The position numbers and the translations under genes were made by a program. The notes under the pieces were generated by a model. It was not told the origin of the DNA and did not search any database. It saw only the letters and a program-made list of their open reading frames with translations. From Paenibacillus roseus (lineage in GTDB: Bacteria > Bacillota > Bacilli > Paenibacillales > Paenibacillaceae): a DNA stretch of 64,000 nt. The DNA is taken from the NCBI RefSeq assembly GCF_016424485.1, contig NZ_JAELUP010000016.1, forward strand, positions 1-64,000, written 5' to 3'. This document shows positions 33,878-41,814 of the stretch, piece after piece. Within the stretch, counting starts at the first letter, position 1; every line of letters starts with the position of its first letter.

Positions 33878-36699
33878 TGAACCATTCGGCTCCCGCTGCC
33901 ATTCAGCAGCAGATGTATACCCGGGAGCGGCGCGGGGTGTTCCGCTCAACGGAGGGCTACGATACGATCGCCAAATCTGCGGGGCTGGACGGTCAGCTCA
34001 TCAAGAAGCAGATTCATCCACTCTGTATCTATGACGCGCCTGCCGCACTAACGGCCAGCGGAGAGAAAGATGAGTCCGCTTATCCGGCGGAACTTCATCT
34101 GCTCAAGCTGGATAACGGTGATCTGCTGCTTGGACGCAGTGTTTATAAAGCTGCAGATTTTACAGGACTGCGCAGCACTTTTTTTACGCATCATTACGTC
34201 ATTCCCGGCAGCCGCTGGGATTCTGGAGAAATCGGCTACAAAGATATTTTGCGGGCATCATTCGCAGCGCAATACGATATGGAGCAGGGAGAAGAACTGC
34301 CCACGCTGGAGACACTGCCGCTGCAGGCTGCCAATGAAGAGCCTGTTCCTCCACGCGCGCTCCTCTCCGAGCTGAATCTTGGTGAACGCCGCTTCGGGCA
34401 GTTGCTGTATGCGGCAATGTCCGCGGTCCACGTGAAGAAGAAAGTGTATATCGCGCTGGATGTGCCGATTGAACAGATTTCGGAAAAGGCGGCACAACTT
34501 CTAGAGCTATTGTATGCGGCCTTGCCGCTGGCCTTTCGGCGGCAGCTCGGATTTTTGACCTATGCCAAGGAACCGCAAAGCAAAAAATCTATCCATTTGA
34601 CATTTGTGGAACGGGGCAGCCTGCGTCCAGGCGACCGCAATATAGAGAAGGAGTTTATCTTCGATCTGGAGAATGATCGCATTGTCAATACGGATATAGA
34701 TGCCAAACTCCATGCATTCCTGGAGTTTGCCTGGAGCAATCTGGAGCAGCCGGAACGGATGGCAGATTTCTTTGAATTTGCTGAACGGATGCTGCCTGGC
34801 ATGGAGCCGGAGCGTGAGCTTTCAATTGGCAGCTATGACGAGCTGACTATTTTGTTCCAGTTGGAAGCCGGGCAGGCGGAGCTGTACGAACTGCACAAGA
34901 GCGCCATTCTGCGCAGCATGATGGATTACTTGTCTTCGGCCTCGGCTCTGACCGGGAAGGTGCGGCTTAACGATTTGTATCTGTCCTGCTTTGACCGTGA
35001 GTTTGATCGAGTCAGACAGGGTAGTCTGCCTGAAGTCTTTGTAGCGGAGAACTTCAGGGATTATTATCGTCTGGATGGCAAACATAGCGGGAACAAAATT
35101 GTCGCTTATTTCATTCATACCTTGACGCACGCGCAGACTCAGGGCAGCAAGCAAACTGCCGACCCATTCTATGAGGTGGTAGCAAGCGAGCCAGCGCTTA
35201 GCCAAGCGTTCTTTGGCAGAGTAATGAGCGATGTCCGGCTGTGCAGGCTGTTGTTTATGCCGTATCTGGGAGACCAACTCCAAAAAACCAAGTCTGTACA
35301 GGATGCGCTGGCTCTTGCCGAGAAGTGGGCTGAAGCTTACCCGGTTCTGTATGAATTGGAATTGTTCCATGAACTGGTGCGGACACAAGTTGCGGAAAAG
35401 CTTCGTCCGGGATCATGGTTGCTGGAGAAAACTAGCAAATTTCTGGATGAGGTCCGCAGGCGCAAGGAAGCAGGCGGAGTTCTGTCATATGGTGAGCTAA
35501 ACCTGTTGGAAGGGGTGGAGTTCGCCGCGTACTGCAAGCTCATGAGCGTGCTGCAATTGTCCACAGTTACAAGGCAACAGCTTCTTGAAGCTCTATTCCT
35601 GAGCTGGCCGGATCAGCTGCGCGTATGGAATGCCGAGCTGAATGAAGATGGTCAGAGACTCACTGCTGCCAAGCTTCTGGCAGCCTACCGCTGGGTGACG
35701 CAACCCGGTCCCGGCCCAGAATTGCTGTCCGGTCTGTCTGCCGATGCGATGGATGAGGTACAGGAATTAGGCAGACAAATGCTGGCTAGCGAGGCCGATA
35801 CGGCTTCCTTCGAGAGCATGATACTTGCTTTCTACCGCAGCCCTGAGCTTGAAGTGATTCAATACTCGGAGCTTATCGATTTTCTTCGCCATCATGCCAA
35901 GCATAAGGAGACGCTATACTCTTTCTTCAGGTGGTCGGAGCAGCATCCGGACTTTATGCGACCGCGCGGATTTGTCCCGGCTTACCGGACGGTAGTAATG
36001 GCCTACTTTAAGAAGTATGACCGCGATGCGTTCAAGAAACGTGCGAATGTGAAGAGGTATTTCTCCAAGGCGGGCCCGCACCTGCAAGACCTGTATAACC
36101 AGGTCAGACTGGAACTGTCCTCGCCGCTGATGCGTTTGTTCCGTCAAAATTCCAAACTGACATGGCTATCTGTTTTGCTGGCAGCTGGAATCATTCTGAC
36201 TGTTGGGGGGGTATGGCTGGCAGGTGGAGAAGGGCCAGCGGGCGGCAAGACTGGAGCTGGCGCCGCTGTTTCTCCTTCGGACTCTTCCGATACAGGTGCT
36301 GGCCAGGGAGATCGGGGAGAGACAGCTATCCAGCATTTCGTTTATGCGGAAGGGGAGCTGGCGAAAGGCGTAGAGAACGCAATTGCACTGGTTTTTCCTT
36401 TTGAAGATGCAGCGGCTTGCACCGCTTTCAAGCCTGATCAGCTAACGATTGTTTCTCCTGACGGTCCGAAGCTGGAGCTTAAAGGTCTCAAGTATGCGTC
36501 TGCTTGCGCAACTACGGGGGAAGATGCCCAGCCACAGGGAGAAGAGAGTGCCGCTCCATTGGGAGAATTGCCATATAAGGTATCCGTGCAACTGAGCGAG
36601 CCGCTTGCAATTCCTTTGAATAGTATCATTCAAGTCCAAGATACGGAGTTTGTCCTTGCGGCGGCTCCTGATTCAGAACAAGATGAAAGCAAGTCTTGA
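33877..36699 (+). CDS. GAP1-N2-like GTPase-associated membrane protein
   Basis: A 940-aa protein. The N-terminus (IQQQMYTRERRGVFRSTEGY, then AKSAGL and IHPLCIYDAP) resembles GAP1-N2, the N-terminal domain of GTPase-associated protein 1; a long helical middle (GAP1-M-like) follows. Near residue 760 a TM helix (LTWLSVLLAAGIILTVGGVW) leads to a 160-residue outside tail with two cysteines. The ATG shares bases with the GTPase stop (TGATG), so translation is coupled; a TTG one codon earlier is possible. It probably controls nucleotide exchange or hydrolysis on the GTPase and links it to the membrane. Last gene of the operon; a strong terminator follows. Confidence 0.78.
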   Translation: MNHSAPAAIQQQMYTRERRGVFRSTEGYDTIAKSAGLDGQLIKKQIHPLCIYDAPAALTASGEKDESAYPAELHLLKLDNGDLLLGRSVYKAADFTGLRSTFFTHHYVIPGSRWDSGEIGYKDILRASFAAQYDMEQGEELPTLETLPLQAANEEPVPPRALLSELNLGERRFGQLLYAAMSAVHVKKKVYIALDVPIEQISEKAAQLLELLYAALPLAFRRQLGFLTYAKEPQSKKSIHLTFVERGSLRPGDRNIEKEFIFDLENDRIVNTDIDAKLHAFLEFAWSNLEQPERMADFFEFAERMLPGMEPERELSIGSYDELTILFQLEAGQAELYELHKSAILRSMMDYLSSASALTGKVRLNDLYLSCFDREFDRVRQGSLPEVFVAENFRDYYRLDGKHSGNKIVAYFIHTLTHAQTQGSKQTADPFYEVVASEPALSQAFFGRVMSDVRLCRLLFMPYLGDQLQKTKSVQDALALAEKWAEAYPVLYELELFHELVRTQVAEKLRPGSWLLEKTSKFLDEVRRRKEAGGVLSYGELNLLEGVEFAAYCKLMSVLQLSTVTRQQLLEALFLSWPDQLRVWNAELNEDGQRLTAAKLLAAYRWVTQPGPGPELLSGLSADAMDEVQELGRQMLASEADTASFESMILAFYRSPELEVIQYSELIDFLRHHAKHKETLYSFFRWSEQHPDFMRPRGFVPAYRTVVMAYFKKYDRDAFKKRANVKRYFSKAGPHLQDLYNQVRLELSSPLMRLFRQNSKLTWLSVLLAAGIILTVGGVWLAGGEGPAGGKTGAGAAVSPSDSSDTGAGQGDRGETAIQHFVYAEGELAKGVENAIALVFPFEDAAACTAFKPDQLTIVSPDGPKLELKGLKYASACATTGEDAQPQGEESAAPLGELPYKVSVQLSEPLAIPLNSIIQVQDTEFVLAAAPDSEQDESKS

Positions 36700-36705
36700 A
36701 TTGAG

Positions 36706-36746
36706 CGCTCACGACCGTTGAAAAATCTGTCGTGAGCGTTCTTTTT
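36706..36746 (+). terminator. Terminator of the VWA-tubulin-GTPase operon
   Basis: CGCTCACGAC and GTCGTGAGCG form a perfect 10-bp stem followed by TTCTTTTT, starting seven bases after the GAP1-like stop. Confidence 0.9.
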
Positions 36747-36780
36747 GTGTTATGAATTACAGTTTTTGTTCGGGAGTGTC

Positions 36781-36789
36781 TGCTATAAT
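36781..36789 (+). promoter_or_regulatory. Extended -10 promoter of csrA copy 1
   Basis: TGCTATAAT combines a consensus TATAAT with the TGn extension; no good -35 box is seen. It is 48 bases before the csrA ATG and just after the operon terminator. Confidence 0.6.
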
Positions 36790-36836
36790 TCTCCTTGTAA
36801 GTTTCATTAGTCAATCGGGAGCGAGGAGATCAACTT

Positions 36837-37082
36837 ATGTTGGTTGTTGGCAGGAAGCCGGGGGAGTACATCCAAATTGGAGATTACATTAGTGTGCAAG
36901 TTGTAAAAAGCAGTCAAGGGCAGCTTCGCCTCGCGATTTCGGCGCCTGCCGATGTTCATGTGATTAGGGGAGAACTTTACGAGAAATTTATGGGAGTCGA
37001 TGGAGGAGAGCAGTCAGATATAGCCGAACCTCGCCATCATGCGCCACTTGGAACGTGCCACAATCTGGGAGCAATTAGCTAA
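36837..37082 (+). CDS. csrA: CsrA-like RNA-binding regulator, long copy
   Basis: An 81-aa CsrA. The core matches the family: [39 protein letters not shown] and the arginine-bearing VIRGELYE, corresponding to the RNA-contact edge strands. The tail after residue 55 is longer than usual and has no assigned role. GAGGAGA is eight bases before the ATG. It is convergent with the flagellin gene and close to it, the usual csrA-hag linkage of Bacillus, where CsrA blocks hag translation. A second csrA on the other side of hag makes this arrangement unusual. Confidence 0.9.
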   Translation: MLVVGRKPGEYIQIGDYISVQVVKSSQGQLRLAISAPADVHVIRGELYEKFMGVDGGEQSDIAEPRHHAPLGTCHNLGAIS

Positions 37083-37151
37083 GGTAACCGTTAGAAATTG
37101 TATAAGCAAAAATCAGGTTATCGAAGTCGCCAGACTTTGCTGCTGGATGTG

Positions 37152-37202
37152 AAAGAATCCGCTGTCCCCCTTGCTTGCAGCAAGAAGGGAAGCGGATTCT
37201 TT
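37152..37202. terminator. Bidirectional terminator between csrA copy 1 and hag
   Basis: AAAGAATCCGCT and AGCGGATTCTTT form a perfect 12-bp stem whose loop holds a second stem, CTTGC/GCAAG. It lies between convergent genes and can serve both. Confidence 0.8.
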
Positions 37203-37214
37203 GTCTGTAAAAGA

Positions 37215-39437
37215 TTAACGAAGCAGTTGCAGAACGCCTTGCGGCTGCTGGTTCGCTTGCGCCAGCATCGCTTGAGCAGCCTGGGTAAGGATGTTGTTCT
37301 TCGTGAACTCCATCATTTCTTTTGCCATATCTACATCACGGATACGGGATTCGGCTGCTGTCAAATTCTCAGCGGAAGTGCCCAGGTTATTAATGGTATG
37401 TTCCAAGCGGTTTTGGTTCGCACCGAGCTGAGAGCGTTGAGTGGAGACCGTATTGATTGCATTGTCCAGCACTTTAATGGCGCTCGCCGCAGTTTCATGC
37501 GTAGACACATCAAGCGATTTTTCTACGGCTTTATTATTTGTACCATCAGTTACGACATTCTCCTCCACGAAGCCGGCTCCGCTGCCAACGATGCCCAGAG
37601 CTGCTGCGCGCATATCGCCAATCGTAATGCTCATGGACTGGTTTTTGTTCGCGCCGATTTGGAAGTTCAGCAATTCTTTTTCGACATCTTTACCGCTTGC
37701 AGATACGTTGCTGTTAACTGTCAGACCCAGATTGCGGGCAAGTGCGCTGTCTTGTACAGTAACATTAGAGACTGCACCGCTGACTTCGGAAGTGATGATC
37801 AGCTTGTTGTTTTTGTCCAGAGAAGCGATGCCTTCAGCGCCGCTCGCGGCAATAGCGTCATTGATGGCTGTCAGAAGCTGGTCCTTGGTGTAGGACTTAT
37901 TCTCCAGGGTGATCGTTACATTCTTGGAGTCGATAGAGAAGGACAGCTCAAGTCCAACACCCTTATCAACGGTTTCTTTGCCCGTTGCATCAACCAGACC
38001 AAGGTCTTTAGCGAGCTGGGAGTTTTCAATTTTCCCGACGTGACCGTTGGCAGACAATGACTCAAGGTGAAGCTTACCGTTCACATTGCTTGCTTTCAGC
38101 CCTTGAGCTTCAAATTCGCTTTGATTTTTGGCGATCAGATCGTCCAGGCTCTCATAGACGCCGTCAGCGCCGCTTTTCAGGGTGACTGTTTTTGTAGTGC
38201 CGTCGACTTCGACCTGGAAGGAAGTGTTGGCTGGAACGCCGTCAGTAGTGTCCACTGTGTCGAGACCTAGTGCTCCAAGAGCGTCGCCGCCGGTAAAGGA
38301 TACCTGGGTACCGGAGTCATGCGTAATAATGAGCTTATCGTTCGCATCGAAGCTGGCCTTGAAACTCGTGCCTCCTCCAAAGGCTGCATTCAGTTTGTTT
38401 TGGATATCGGTCAGGAAGTCTGCTTTTGCCGCATCGTCAGCTAGAATATCTGCTGAATTGTCCAGTGCAATGGAACGGGACACACCATCAACATTAACGG
38501 TTAATTCATTCGTATCGTCAGTAATTTCAACCGTGCCTGTAAGAGCTGCACCGGTTACTTTAGCAGGGGTGCCCGAGCCAACAACGAAAACATCGGCTTT
38601 GCCATCCACGGATTGGACATCATCGCCGAAGAAAGTGGAAGCGAAATTACCGCCCAAAATCTCGACTTTGCTGCCGTCACCCGATGTTGCAGATTCCAGG
38701 ATAAGCTTGCCGTCGCGAATCGAAGCTGTTGCGGTCCCGCCAAGAGCTGTGTTCAACTCGTCAATGGCTTCCTCAAGTGTAGTGCTGGATAGAGCGAATG
38801 TTTGTGCTGCTCCGCCATCAATACTAAGGGTAATTTCGTTCTTGCTGGAATCAACAGTATCAGTGCCTGTAACTGTCACAGTGCCAAGGGCTTGACCGGC
38901 TGTTGTTTTATCGAAGGCTACAGCCGAGTTAGTCGTTACCCCTTTATTGATGAGGTTCAGGCCGTCAGCAAGACTATTGGAACCGCTGATCTTGGCAGCC
39001 TCACTCGCTTTGAAATTGAAATCGCCGTTCAACAGCGTCATTTCGTTGAACTGAGTTGTATTGCTGATTCGGTTGATTTCGGAAGTCAACGAGTTGATTT
39101 CTTTCTGAATTTGCTCACGGTCTTCGATCTTGTTGGTGCCATTGGAAGCCTGAACAGCCAGCTCGCGCATACGTTGCAGGATGGAATGGGTTTCTGTCAG
39201 AGCGCCTTCAGCTGTCTGAATGAGGGAGATCCCGTCCTGGGCATTTTTTTGCGCCATATCCAAACCGCGGATTTGCGCGCGCATTTTCTCCGAGATTGCG
39301 AGACCTGCGGCATCGTCTCCTGCGCGATTAATGCGCAGACCGGAAGATAATTTCTCCAATGCTTTGCTTGAGTTGGATGTGTTGACAGAAAGCTGGCGGT
39401 GCGTGTTGAGTGCTGCGATGTTGTGATTAATTCTCAT
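37215..39437 (-). CDS. hag: Flagellin, giant form (740 aa)
   Basis: The flagellar filament protein. Residues 1-140 ([40 protein letters not shown]) and about 600-740 ([20 protein letters not shown]; ending PQGVLQLLR) are the conserved D0/D1 helices. Between them is an insert of about 450 residues made of roughly four repeats of a flagellin_IN type module (patterns such as [52 protein letters not shown], each followed by a helix and NGKL/NDKLII). Bacillus Hag is about 300 aa. The leader holds an AAGGAGGA ribosome site and an upstream hairpin with GGA in the loop, both candidate CsrA targets. Confidence 0.96.
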   Translation of the reverse strand: MRINHNIAALNTHRQLSVNTSNSSKALEKLSSGLRINRAGDDAAGLAISEKMRAQIRGLDMAQKNAQDGISLIQTAEGALTETHSILQRMRELAVQASNGTNKIEDREQIQKEINSLTSEINRISNTTQFNEMTLLNGDFNFKASEAAKISGSNSLADGLNLINKGVTTNSAVAFDKTTAGQALGTVTVTGTDTVDSSKNEITLSIDGGAAQTFALSSTTLEEAIDELNTALGGTATASIRDGKLILESATSGDGSKVEILGGNFASTFFGDDVQSVDGKADVFVVGSGTPAKVTGAALTGTVEITDDTNELTVNVDGVSRSIALDNSADILADDAAKADFLTDIQNKLNAAFGGGTSFKASFDANDKLIITHDSGTQVSFTGGDALGALGLDTVDTTDGVPANTSFQVEVDGTTKTVTLKSGADGVYESLDDLIAKNQSEFEAQGLKASNVNGKLHLESLSANGHVGKIENSQLAKDLGLVDATGKETVDKGVGLELSFSIDSKNVTITLENKSYTKDQLLTAINDAIAASGAEGIASLDKNNKLIITSEVSGAVSNVTVQDSALARNLGLTVNSNVSASGKDVEKELLNFQIGANKNQSMSITIGDMRAAALGIVGSGAGFVEENVVTDGTNNKAVEKSLDVSTHETAASAIKVLDNAINTVSTQRSQLGANQNRLEHTINNLGTSAENLTAAESRIRDVDMAKEMMEFTKNNILTQAAQAMLAQANQQPQGVLQLLR

Positions 39438-39445
39438 TTTCTAAT

Positions 39446-39485
39446 TCCTCCTTGGACGTATGTAGGTGAACTTCCATTTTCACCT
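39446..39485 (-). promoter_or_regulatory. Candidate CsrA target in the hag leader
   Basis: On the minus strand AGGTGAA and TTCACCT pair to form a 7-bp hairpin (39464-39485) with the loop AATGGAAG, so a GGA is exposed. The ribosome site AAGGAGGA (39446-39453) supplies a second GGA eight bases before the ATG. A GGA hairpin plus a GGA at the ribosome site is how CsrA represses hag in Bacillus subtilis. Confidence 0.6.
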
Positions 39486-39498
39486 GTTATATATAACA
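39485..39498. repeat. 14-bp palindrome upstream of hag
   Basis: TGTTATATATAACA is a perfect palindrome immediately upstream of the CsrA-type hairpin. It contains a -10-like TATAT but no convincing -35; it may be an operator or simply AT-rich leader sequence. Confidence 0.35.
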
Positions 39499-39608
39499 AG
39501 CCCGTAAAGTGGCTTATTACCGATACCAGCCTATTCCCCCCGCAGTCGCTGCTTGTGCAGCTTACGCTTCAGTTCAGGAATAATGGCTTTAGGAGGCCCG
39601 AATCCAAC

Positions 39609-39682
39609 AAAAAAAGGACGGGCCGCGATTTCTTTGCCACGCGGTATCCTACCGGGCGATAAAGAGATGACGGCTCGTCCTT
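39609..39682 (-). terminator. Long hairpin terminator with AGGAT loop between csrA copy 2 and hag
   Basis: Read on the minus strand: AAGGACG/CGTCCTT (7 bp), GCCG/CGGC (4 bp), ATCTCTTT/AAAGAAAT (7 pairs, one mismatch) and an apical CGGT/ACCG stem closing the loop AGGAT, followed by seven Ts. It lies about 70 bases after csrA copy 2 and 170 before hag. The same architecture occurs in the csrA leader. Confidence 0.75.
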
Positions 39683-39753
39683 GAGCGCTGTATATAAAAA
39701 AAGCAATTTAGAAAAGATGGTGCAGCATACGGCAATCCTCAGAGCTAGTTGCG

Positions 39754-39924
39754 TCACAGTCGGGATGACGTATTGGCTTCGTATACCTCTCCCCGCAAGA
39801 TAGTGATTTCCTTCGGTGCATCAATGGCGAGTCGCAAATTTCCATCCTTGCTCTTGACTACCTCAACCCTGATGTTGTCTCCAATCATGACATATTCACC
39901 TGGTTTTCTTCCGACTACAAGCAT
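39754..39924 (-). CDS. csrA: CsrA-like RNA-binding regulator, short copy
   Basis: A 56-aa CsrA easily missed because of its size: [20 protein letters not shown], then [20 protein letters not shown] and [15 protein letters not shown]. It is closely similar to the copy at 36837 but stops right after the RNA-binding core. GAGGGGGAAG precedes the ATG. It is transcribed toward hag from a consensus sigma-D promoter, so it should be made with flagellar genes and restrain flagellin translation. Hairpin terminators lie before and after it, each showing a GGA in the apical loop, which suggests autoregulation. Confidence 0.9.
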   Translation of the reverse strand: MLVVGRKPGEYVMIGDNIRVEVVKSKDGNLRLAIDAPKEITILRGEVYEANTSSRL

Positions 39925-39957
39925 GAAGCTTCCCCCTCAGACAAAATCAATAGAAAT

Positions 39958-40035
39958 AAAAAAAGGACAGCTTACAAAATCGCAGCCCTTCCTCCGCATC
40001 CTGCAGAGAAGAGACGATTCTTATAAGCCATCCTT
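39958..40035 (-). terminator. Leader terminator with AGGAT loop before csrA copy 2
   Basis: Read on the minus strand, five short helices stack with small internal loops: AAGGA/TCCTT, GCTTA/TAAGC, AATCG/CGATT, CTTC/GAAG and CTGC/GCGG, closing the loop AGGAT. Seven Ts follow. It lies between the sigma-D promoter and the csrA start, so it is an attenuator candidate. The apical CAGGATG resembles the CsrA consensus core. Confidence 0.75.
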
Positions 40036-40078
40036 GACTTTTGATCGTATAAAGTTCATTTCATAAGACTTAATAACT

Positions 40079-40105
40079 ATATCGGCAGTCCTAGATGAAA
40101 GTTTA
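40079..40105 (-). promoter_or_regulatory. Consensus sigma-D promoter of csrA copy 2
   Basis: On the minus strand: TAAA, a 15-base spacer, then GCCGATAT. Both boxes match the Bacillus sigma-D (motility) consensus perfectly. Transcription would start near 40070, giving a leader of about 145 bases. Confidence 0.85.
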
Positions 40106-40182
40106 TAGCAAAAAAACAGCGAATTAAAAAAAATTTCACAAGCTACAGCAAATTCTGCGCAAGGCTATTCTTTTATGCGATC

Positions 40183-40204
40183 CTGGACTAAAGTCCAGTT
40201 TTTT
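40183..40204 (+). terminator. Plus-strand terminator with no upstream gene
   Basis: CTGGACT and AGTCCAG form a perfect 7-bp stem with a two-base loop, followed by six Ts. All genes for 3 kb upstream are on the other strand except csrA copy 1, which has its own terminator. It may end a small RNA made from about 40060-40180, or stop antisense transcription. Confidence 0.65.
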
Positions 40205-40324
40205 CTCACCCCAGAGAATGAGGAGTTTAGGGTGGGAGTATGATACTCTGAATGCAAACGGAAACAGAGTAAAAATCTGTGGACGGCAGTAAGAGAAGAA
40301 TATAAAAGGGAAAGGTAGGGTGTT

Positions 40325-40828
40325 ATGGTTAAAAAAGCGATCATTGGCCCTGTGTTGCTGCTGATTGGAATTTACTTATTTCTGAATCCTGGAGGGTCAT
40401 TGAGTACAGGAAGCATATTTGCTTATTTCTGGCCGACCATATTTGTCATTCCGCTTGGATTGTTTTTTCATTGGATGTATTTCTCCATGACGGGTAGAAG
40501 AGGGATCGGCCTGCTCATCCCCGGCGGGATTTTGTTCACCGCAGGTGTTGTGTGCCAAATCGCGATGCTGACAGGGGCATGGGGCAACCTTTGGCCAGGA
40601 TTTATATTGGCTGTTGCTGTCGGTCTGTTCGAGTTTTACTGGTTCGGCAACCGCAATAAGTGGATGCTGATTCCCATTAATATTTTGACGGTGCTGTCTG
40701 TATTGTTCTTTACAGTGTTCTCGATGGGGACTATCTTGAGTCAGAAGGTGCTCGGACAACCGATGCTGGCTGTTGTACTGATTCTTGCCGGAGCTATAAT
40801 CATGATGTCCAAGAAAAGGATGTTATAG
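40325..40828 (+). CDS. Hypothetical membrane protein, LiaF-like N-terminus
   Basis: A 167-aa protein with about five TM helices and very short loops. The opening (GPVLLLIGIYLFLNPGG) and spaced glycine-rich helices resemble the DUF5668/LiaF membrane region, but no LiaF C-terminal domain follows. It ends in a basic MMSKKRML. A weak AAGG-type ribosome site precedes the ATG. Function unknown. A hairpin terminator follows. Confidence 0.6.
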   Translation: MVKKAIIGPVLLLIGIYLFLNPGGSLSTGSIFAYFWPTIFVIPLGLFFHWMYFSMTGRRGIGLLIPGGILFTAGVVCQIAMLTGAWGNLWPGFILAVAVGLFEFYWFGNRNKWMLIPINILTVLSVLFFTVFSMGTILSQKVLGQPMLAVVLILAGAIIMMSKKRML

Positions 40829-40864
40829 TTCACGCCGGGGCGATTAGAATCGAATTCCAACGAG

Positions 40865-40912
40865 AAAAGGGACCTCAACCTCCACTTTGGAGTGGAATTT
40901 GAGGTCCTTTTT
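40865..40912. terminator. Terminator between convergent genes
   Basis: AAAAGG(G)ACCTCAA and TTGAGGTCCTTTT form a 13-bp stem with one bulge; the loop holds a second stem CCACT/AGTGG. A and T runs on both sides. Confidence 0.85.
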
Positions 40913-40971
40913 GCTTCAAAATCGGGATATTCCCCTATTATGCGAACGCCTTTTGGGACAGCCCCTTGCTA

Positions 40972-41640
40972 TTATAAAATAACATCAGGCTTCGGATACT
41001 GTACGCCAAACGTATTGACAGTCACCCGTTTCATCGCCAGAGGATGTTCGGGGCGGTCTGATGCATCAGTGGTTTGGTTGACGATTTCATCAACAACGTC
41101 TATACCCTCTACAACTTTTCCGAAGGCTGCATATTCCTTGTCAAGATGAGGAGAGTCGGCAACCATAATGAAAAATTGGGAACCGGCGGTGTCTGGAGAC
41201 TGTGTGCGAGCCATAGACAACACCCCGCGCGTATGCTTCAAATCATTTGTAAAACCGTTATTGGCGAATTCACCTTTGATATCATAGCCTGGTCCGCCTG
41301 TGCCGAGACCTTTCGGGTCCCCGCCCTGGATCATAAAACCTTTGATGACACGGTGAAAAATGGTTCCGTCATAGAACCCACGGTCAATCAGGTGGATGAA
41401 GTTATTCACAGTATTAGGGGCAATTTGCGGGTACAATTCAACCTGAATCTTCTCGCCATTGTCCATTTCAATTGTGACAAGTGGATTCGGAGCAGAGCTG
41501 TCTGTTTTGCTGTCTGCTGTGCCCGCAACTTGGGAAGGGGGTTGAGGCGTTCCGTCGCGGCTGCCGCACCCTGTAAGCATTACAAGCAGAGCAGTCAGTA
41601 CGAGCGTCAGTATTGTCCAGTTTTTACGATGCTTTGACAT
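40972..41640 (-). CDS. Cyclophilin-type peptidyl-prolyl isomerase lipoprotein
   Basis: A 222-aa cell-surface folding enzyme. From the ATG at 41640 (AAAGGAGG ten bases upstream) the protein starts with a lipoprotein signal ending LLVMLTGC, a Ser/Thr/Pro-rich linker, then the cyclophilin domain: FHRVIKGFMIQGGDPKGLGT with the catalytic arginine, SMARTQSPDTAGSQFFI and the C-terminal FGKVVEGIDVVD. It should speed proline isomerisation in exported proteins, alongside PrsA-type enzymes. Single gene with a terminator shared with its convergent neighbour. Confidence 0.93.
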   Translation of the reverse strand: MSKHRKNWTILTLVLTALLVMLTGCGSRDGTPQPPSQVAGTADSKTDSSAPNPLVTIEMDNGEKIQVELYPQIAPNTVNNFIHLIDRGFYDGTIFHRVIKGFMIQGGDPKGLGTGGPGYDIKGEFANNGFTNDLKHTRGVLSMARTQSPDTAGSQFFIMVADSPHLDKEYAAFGKVVEGIDVVDEIVNQTTDASDRPEHPLAMKRVTVNTFGVQYPKPDVIL

Positions 41641-41743
41641 GTCATCATTTCCTCCTTTAGGCTTGTCCAAGGATTAAGTATAACACAACCCGACATCATT
41701 CTCCCAGATGTTTCCGGTGACGACAGGCAATGTGCATGATTAA

Positions 41744-41792
41744 TGAAAAAAACAGGGCCGCTATCGCTATCCGCGAATGAAGCGGCCCTGTT
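41744..41792 (-). terminator. Terminator of the Sm-like gene
   Basis: AACAGGGCCGCT and AGCGGCCCTGTT form a perfect 12-bp stem; a run of Ts follows on the minus strand. Confidence 0.85.
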
Positions 41793-41814
41793 CGGCTATG
41801 CGGTATCTATAAGG

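Noticed and set aside
37098..38900. Long plus-strand frames opposite the flagellin gene
   Set aside because: Mirror of repetitive flagellin coding sequence; no ribosome sites or motifs.
39925..40080. Riboswitch (cyclic di-GMP type) in the csrA leader
   Set aside because: The leader has a terminator and belongs to motility, but none of the conserved cyclic di-GMP class I or II sequence words are present; the structure is better explained as a simple long hairpin with a CsrA-type loop.
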